Shown: positions 60,987-64,000 of the stretch, piece by piece
Position numbering within the stretch: the first letter of the stretch is position 1
How the letters are laid out: the number at the start of each line of letters is the position of its first letter
Origin: Claveliimonas monacensis
GTDB lineage: Bacteria; Bacillota; Clostridia; Lachnospirales; Lachnospiraceae
NCBI RefSeq assembly: GCF_014982975.1
Contig: NZ_JADCKL010000001.1
Coordinates: 124,001 to 188,000 of the forward strand
Direction of reading: 5' to 3'
DNA: 64,000 nucleotides
The notes under the pieces: generated by a model
Database searches by the model: none
Told to the model about the DNA's origin: nothing
The model's input: only the letters and a program-made list of their open reading frames with translations
Made by a program: the position numbers and the translations under genes

Positions 60987-61037
60987 CAAAGGCTGGCCTG
61001 TGGACAGGGCGGGAGCGGCCATGCCAGAGATACAAAA

Positions 61038-61424
61038 TTGGTGAGAGAGCAGGCATACAGGCAGACATACAACAAAAGACAGATGGGAGCTGACTGGGAG
61101 AGAAAAGCGGGGGCTTATCTGGAGGGGCAGGGCTATCAGATCCTGCAGTTCAACTACAGATGCCGGGCAGGAGAGGTTGACATTGTGGCCCGGGACGGTT
61201 CCTTTTTTGTCTTCTGCGAAGTGAAATACAGAAAGACAGCCAGAAAGGGCGGATCGCTGGAGGCTGTGACGCCCCGGAAGCAGAGGATCATTTCAAGGTG
61301 CGCCCTCTTTTATCTGATGGAGCATCACCTGGCAGGGGTTCCCTGCCGTTTTGACGTTGTAGGCATTGAGGGCAGCCGGGAAAAGATCACACTGATCAAA
61401 GGCGCTTTTGAGTATGAGGAGTGA
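61038..61424 (+). CDS. YraN family (UPF0102) endonuclease-like protein
   Basis: A PD-(D/E)XK-like protein of 120-128 residues; the family's function is unresolved. Motifs: GADWERKAGAYLEGQGYQILQFNYRCRAGEVDIVARDGSFFVFCEVKYR, with the active-site-like Glu, Asp and E-V-K, identify it. The start is uncertain because TTG 61038 and GTG 61041 lie together without a strong ribosome binding site. It follows rnhB, as in most Firmicutes. Confidence 0.88.
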   Translation: MVREQAYRQTYNKRQMGADWERKAGAYLEGQGYQILQFNYRCRAGEVDIVARDGSFFVFCEVKYRKTARKGGSLEAVTPRKQRIISRCALFYLMEHHLAGVPCRFDVVGIEGSREKITLIKGAFEYEE

Positions 61425-61428
61425 ATGT

Positions 61429-62277
61429 ATGGGTATTGGATTGAAATACAAAGATCAGAGACATATGATCGATGAAAAGGAAAAGGGCGGTGTGCCCTAT
61501 CTTTCCTTCCCCCTTCTGGAGGAGACGGGCATCGTGAATCAGGGATTTTCTACCAGGCTGGGAGGAGTCAGTAAGGGAGGATGCGCTTCCATGAACATCA
61601 GCATCCACAGAGGCGATGATCCGGAGGCTGTGGAGGAGAACCGGAGAAGGATTGCCGCGGCCATCGGTGTGGACAGGGAGAAGATGGTCTACACATGCCA
61701 GACTCACACCACCAATGTGGCGCTGGTCACAGAGGAGGACGCCGGGAAGAGCCTGTCGGAGACTGACGGCATGATCACAGAGACGCCGGGGCTGTGCCTT
61801 GTCACCTTTTACGCGGACTGTGTTCCCCTCTACTTTGTGGACCCGGTCCGCAAGGCGGTGGGGCTTTCCCACTCCGGATGGAGGGGGACGGTGCACAATA
61901 TGGCGGGTGTGACTGTCAGAAAGATGGAGGAGGCATTTGGAAGCAGGCCGGAGGATATCCTGGCTGCGGTGGGTCCTTCGATCTGCCAGGACTGCTATGA
62001 AGTGAGCGAGGATGTGATCGGACAGTTCAAGGAGAACTACGATCCGTCCGTGTGGGGGGAACTGTTTTACCAGAAAGAGGAGCAGAAAGGCAGGGGGAAG
62101 TACCAGCTTGATCTGTGGAAAGCCAATGAGCTCAATCTTTTAGGAGCCGGGCTTTTGCCGGAGCACATCGCTGTGACGAACCTGTGTACCTGCTGCAATC
62201 CCCGGATTTTGTTTTCCCACCGGGTGTCCGGGTGGAACAGGGGGAACCTGAGCGCTTTTCTGGCCCTGAAGGAGTAG
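61429..62277 (+). CDS. pgeF: YfiH/YlmD family protein (polyphenol oxidase/purine nucleoside phosphorylase type)
   Basis: A 282-residue member of the multicopper-oxidase-like DUF152 family. Members have been described with purine nucleoside phosphorylase/adenosine deaminase activity or peptidoglycan-editing roles. Key residues: QGFSTRLGGVSKGG, CQTHTTNV, TFYADCVPLYFVDP, GLSHSGWRGTVHNM (zinc-binding His and Cys) and GPSICQDCYEVS. The start at 61429 has GAGGAG upstream. It is directly downstream of yraN. Confidence 0.88.
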   Translation: MGIGLKYKDQRHMIDEKEKGGVPYLSFPLLEETGIVNQGFSTRLGGVSKGGCASMNISIHRGDDPEAVEENRRRIAAAIGVDREKMVYTCQTHTTNVALVTEEDAGKSLSETDGMITETPGLCLVTFYADCVPLYFVDPVRKAVGLSHSGWRGTVHNMAGVTVRKMEEAFGSRPEDILAAVGPSICQDCYEVSEDVIGQFKENYDPSVWGELFYQKEEQKGRGKYQLDLWKANELNLLGAGLLPEHIAVTNLCTCCNPRILFSHRVSGWNRGNLSAFLALKE

Positions 62278-62302
62278 ACTGATTCTATATCATAAGGAGG
62301 AG

Positions 62303-63187
62303 ATGCCTGTGAATACAGAAGAAATTGCTGAGACAACAGAGGAGACCGTAGAGAATGTGAACATGTTTCTCCAGTTTATAGAGGACCATATCCCGGATAT
62401 GATCGGTTTTGGGTTTAAGATCCTCTTTGCGGTGATCCTGATCATTGCAGGAAAATATATCATCAAGGCAGTCCGCAGATTTGCGGCAAGAGCTTTTGCC
62501 CGTTCCAACGCAGATACAGGGGTGAGCCAGTTTACAGACTCTATCATCAAGTACGGCCTGTACACAGTGCTGGTGATCCTGGTGATTACAAGTTTCGGAG
62601 TGAATCTTTCATCCATTACGGCCATTCTGGCTGCGGCAGGCGTGGCGGTCAGCCTGGCTTTGCAGGGAGTGATCTCCAATTTTGCAGGCGGCGTGCTGAT
62701 TCTGACACTGAAGCCTTTTGTCGTGGGCGACTATATCGTAGAGGACAATAACAAGAATGAGGGAACGGTCAAGGAAATCCAGCTTTTTCATACAAAGCTG
62801 ACCACTGTGGACAATAAGACCATTGTCATCCCCAACGGCATGCTGACGAACAACAGCCTGACCAACGTGACTGCCAAGGATGAGCGCCAGCTTGACCTGC
62901 GGATTGATATTTCCTACGAGTCGGATCTTCGAAAGGCCAAGAAGATACTGGAGGATATGCTCCAGAATACGCCCGGCATACTGAAAGACATGGAGATGTC
63001 CGTCTTCGTGGACTCCCTGGGGACAAGCAGCGTAGTCCTGGGGATACGGGCCTGGACAAGGATGGAGGAGTACTGGGGAATACGTTGGAAGCTGCTGGAG
63101 GATATCAAGTTGACTTTTGATGAGGAGGGGATCAATATCCCCTACACGCAGATTACTGTCCACAGCGCTGGAAAAGACCAGATGTGA
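62303..63187 (+). CDS. mscS: Small-conductance mechanosensitive channel (MscS family)
   Basis: A 294-residue channel that opens on hypo-osmotic shock. Three helices at about 33-58, 83-103 and the pore helix TM3 (LAAAGVAVSLALQGVISNFAGGVLILTLKPF). The MscS beta domain follows: GDYIVEDNNKNEGTVKEIQLFHTKLTTVDNKTIVIPNG. AAGGAGG precedes the start. Length and domain order are standard for short MscS. Confidence 0.95.
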   Translation: MPVNTEEIAETTEETVENVNMFLQFIEDHIPDMIGFGFKILFAVILIIAGKYIIKAVRRFAARAFARSNADTGVSQFTDSIIKYGLYTVLVILVITSFGVNLSSITAILAAAGVAVSLALQGVISNFAGGVLILTLKPFVVGDYIVEDNNKNEGTVKEIQLFHTKLTTVDNKTIVIPNGMLTNNSLTNVTAKDERQLDLRIDISYESDLRKAKKILEDMLQNTPGILKDMEMSVFVDSLGTSSVVLGIRAWTRMEEYWGIRWKLLEDIKLTFDEEGINIPYTQITVHSAGKDQM

Positions 63188-63212
63188 CACAGCGAAAAGA
63201 GGGGGAAGAAAC

Positions 63213-64000
63213 ATGCCTACGAGAAAAGAGATGAAGCGCAGGGCGAGGAGAGCCCTGAAAAGACATTATATCCTGTATGTGGCAATCTGCCTGATTGCAG
63301 CCTATATAGGCTCTGAGTTTGCCTCCTCCCTGAATGTGCTGGAGATATCCCCTGCCTCCGGGTATGAGGCGCAGACTCGTCTGGAGAAACCTTCCGGGAC
63401 CAGAGAGGGCTTTGCGGACGTTATGTACGATATCCTGGAAGACGGCGAGGAAGAGGGAAGAGCGCTGTCCCAGGAGATTAAGGAGGAAGAGGTGGAGAGG
63501 TCCAGAAGCGGGAATCCTGCTTTTGGAAGGACAAGGGGGGTGCTGGCCGGCCTGGTGAACAGCGTGACCTCCGGCTCCATACTGGTCAGCATGCTGGCGG
63601 CTCTCCACTCTCTGACGGGCTCTGAAAACCTTGCCGTTTTGTGCCTTATCCTTCTGGGAGCGGCGTTTCTCTTTGTGGTATGGTTTTTCTTTGTCAATAT
63701 ATTTAAAGTGATCTCCAGGCGTGTGTTCCTGGAGGGGCGCATCTACGAGAAGGTTCCGTTCCAGCGTATGCTGTTCCTTCTGCGGGTGAAGAAGTGGACA
63801 AAGGTGTGCTGTACTATGTTCCGCACCTCCCTCTACCAGATGCTCTGGAATTTCACCATCATTGGCGGTGTGATCAAGTACTATTCTTATTACCTGGTGC
63901 CCTATATTGCCGCGGAGAACCCGGATATTTCCTCCAGGGAGGCCATCAGCCTGTCACGCAGGATGATGAAGGGACACAAATGGGAGTGTTTCGTCTACGA
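63213..64000 (+). CDS. DUF975 family membrane protein (runs off right edge)
   Basis: Open from ATG 63213 to the window end (262 codons). The N-terminus is basic (MPTRKEMKRRARRALKRHY), followed by a membrane helix at about 20-35, a hydrophilic loop of 75 residues, and further helices near 110-145 and 175-215. The later ENPDISSREAISLSRRMMKGHKWE segment is characteristic of DUF975 integral membrane proteins. Function unknown. The C-terminus lies outside the window. Confidence 0.8.
   Translation, partial: MPTRKEMKRRARRALKRHYILYVAICLIAAYIGSEFASSLNVLEISPASGYEAQTRLEKPSGTREGFADVMYDILEDGEEEGRALSQEIKEEEVERSRSGNPAFGRTRGVLAGLVNSVTSGSILVSMLAALHSLTGSENLAVLCLILLGAAFLFVVWFFFVNIFKVISRRVFLEGRIYEKVPFQRMLFLLRVKKWTKVCCTMFRTSLYQMLWNFTIIGGVIKYYSYYLVPYIAAENPDISSREAISLSRRMMKGHKWECFVY

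Overview
The window looks like chromosome from a gut-type Lachnospiraceae bacterium (Clostridia). Gene order supports this: dgt-dnaG-rpoD-trmK-nif3, ylxM-ffh-rpsP-khpA-rimM-trmD, and rplS-lepB-rbgA-lepB-rnhB-yraN are the usual Clostridia/Lachnospiraceae neighbourhoods. Ribosome binding sites are strong AGGAGG types and sigma-A promoters and intrinsic terminators are near consensus. Most genes are moderately GC-rich; about 49.0-53.8 kb is conspicuously AT-rich.

Layout. 0-6.4 kb: end of dgt, then dnaG, rpoD, trmK, a Nif3-like protein and a TGS/uridine-kinase-like protein, with aroC convergent. 7.7-14.2 kb: a membrane L,D-transpeptidase, tgt, yajC and a large secreted glucosaminidase with an unusual sorting signal. 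14.3-21.3 kb: leuB, ilvD, ilvB, serC, serA. 21.4-26.6 kb: a polysaccharide deacetylase, an ABC-F protein, a patatin, a YjbQ protein and an HD hydrolase. 26.6-34.8 kb: a four-carbon acid-sugar locus with a GntR/FCD regulator, GarR-like reductase, two DUF1537 kinases, PdxA2-like dehydrogenase, GntP permease and DeoR regulator. 34.8-39.4 kb: a MerR regulator divergent from an aminotransferase/dehydrogenase/YjiH operon with a MerR-type 19-bp-spacer promoter. 39.4-45.8 kb: a TruA-family protein with an altered catalytic motif, a thioesterase, small unknown proteins, and the ffh-to-trmD operon.

45.8-57.8 kb is an accessory insertion between trmD and rplS, which are normally adjacent. It holds two Rpn-like PD-(D/E)XK genes, an IS1182-type transposase, an AT-rich defence segment and an M20 amidohydrolase plus YfcC-type transporter. 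The defence segment contains a two-gene CBASS anti-phage operon (transmembrane SAVED effector followed by a CD-NTase with an AGS-C-like C-terminus), a ParM-like pseudogene and a STAND/NACHT-like ORF that lacks its P-loop.

The most striking observation is a perfect CIRCE operator (TTAGCACTC-N9-GAGTGCTAA, 51537-51563) placed directly after the CBASS promoter. This predicts that the heat-shock repressor HrcA, whose activity depends on GroEL, controls an abortive-infection system. 57.8-64 kb returns to the conserved block: rplS with its own promoter, two signal peptidases flanking rbgA, rnhB, yraN, a YfiH-family protein, an MscS channel and a partial DUF975 membrane protein.
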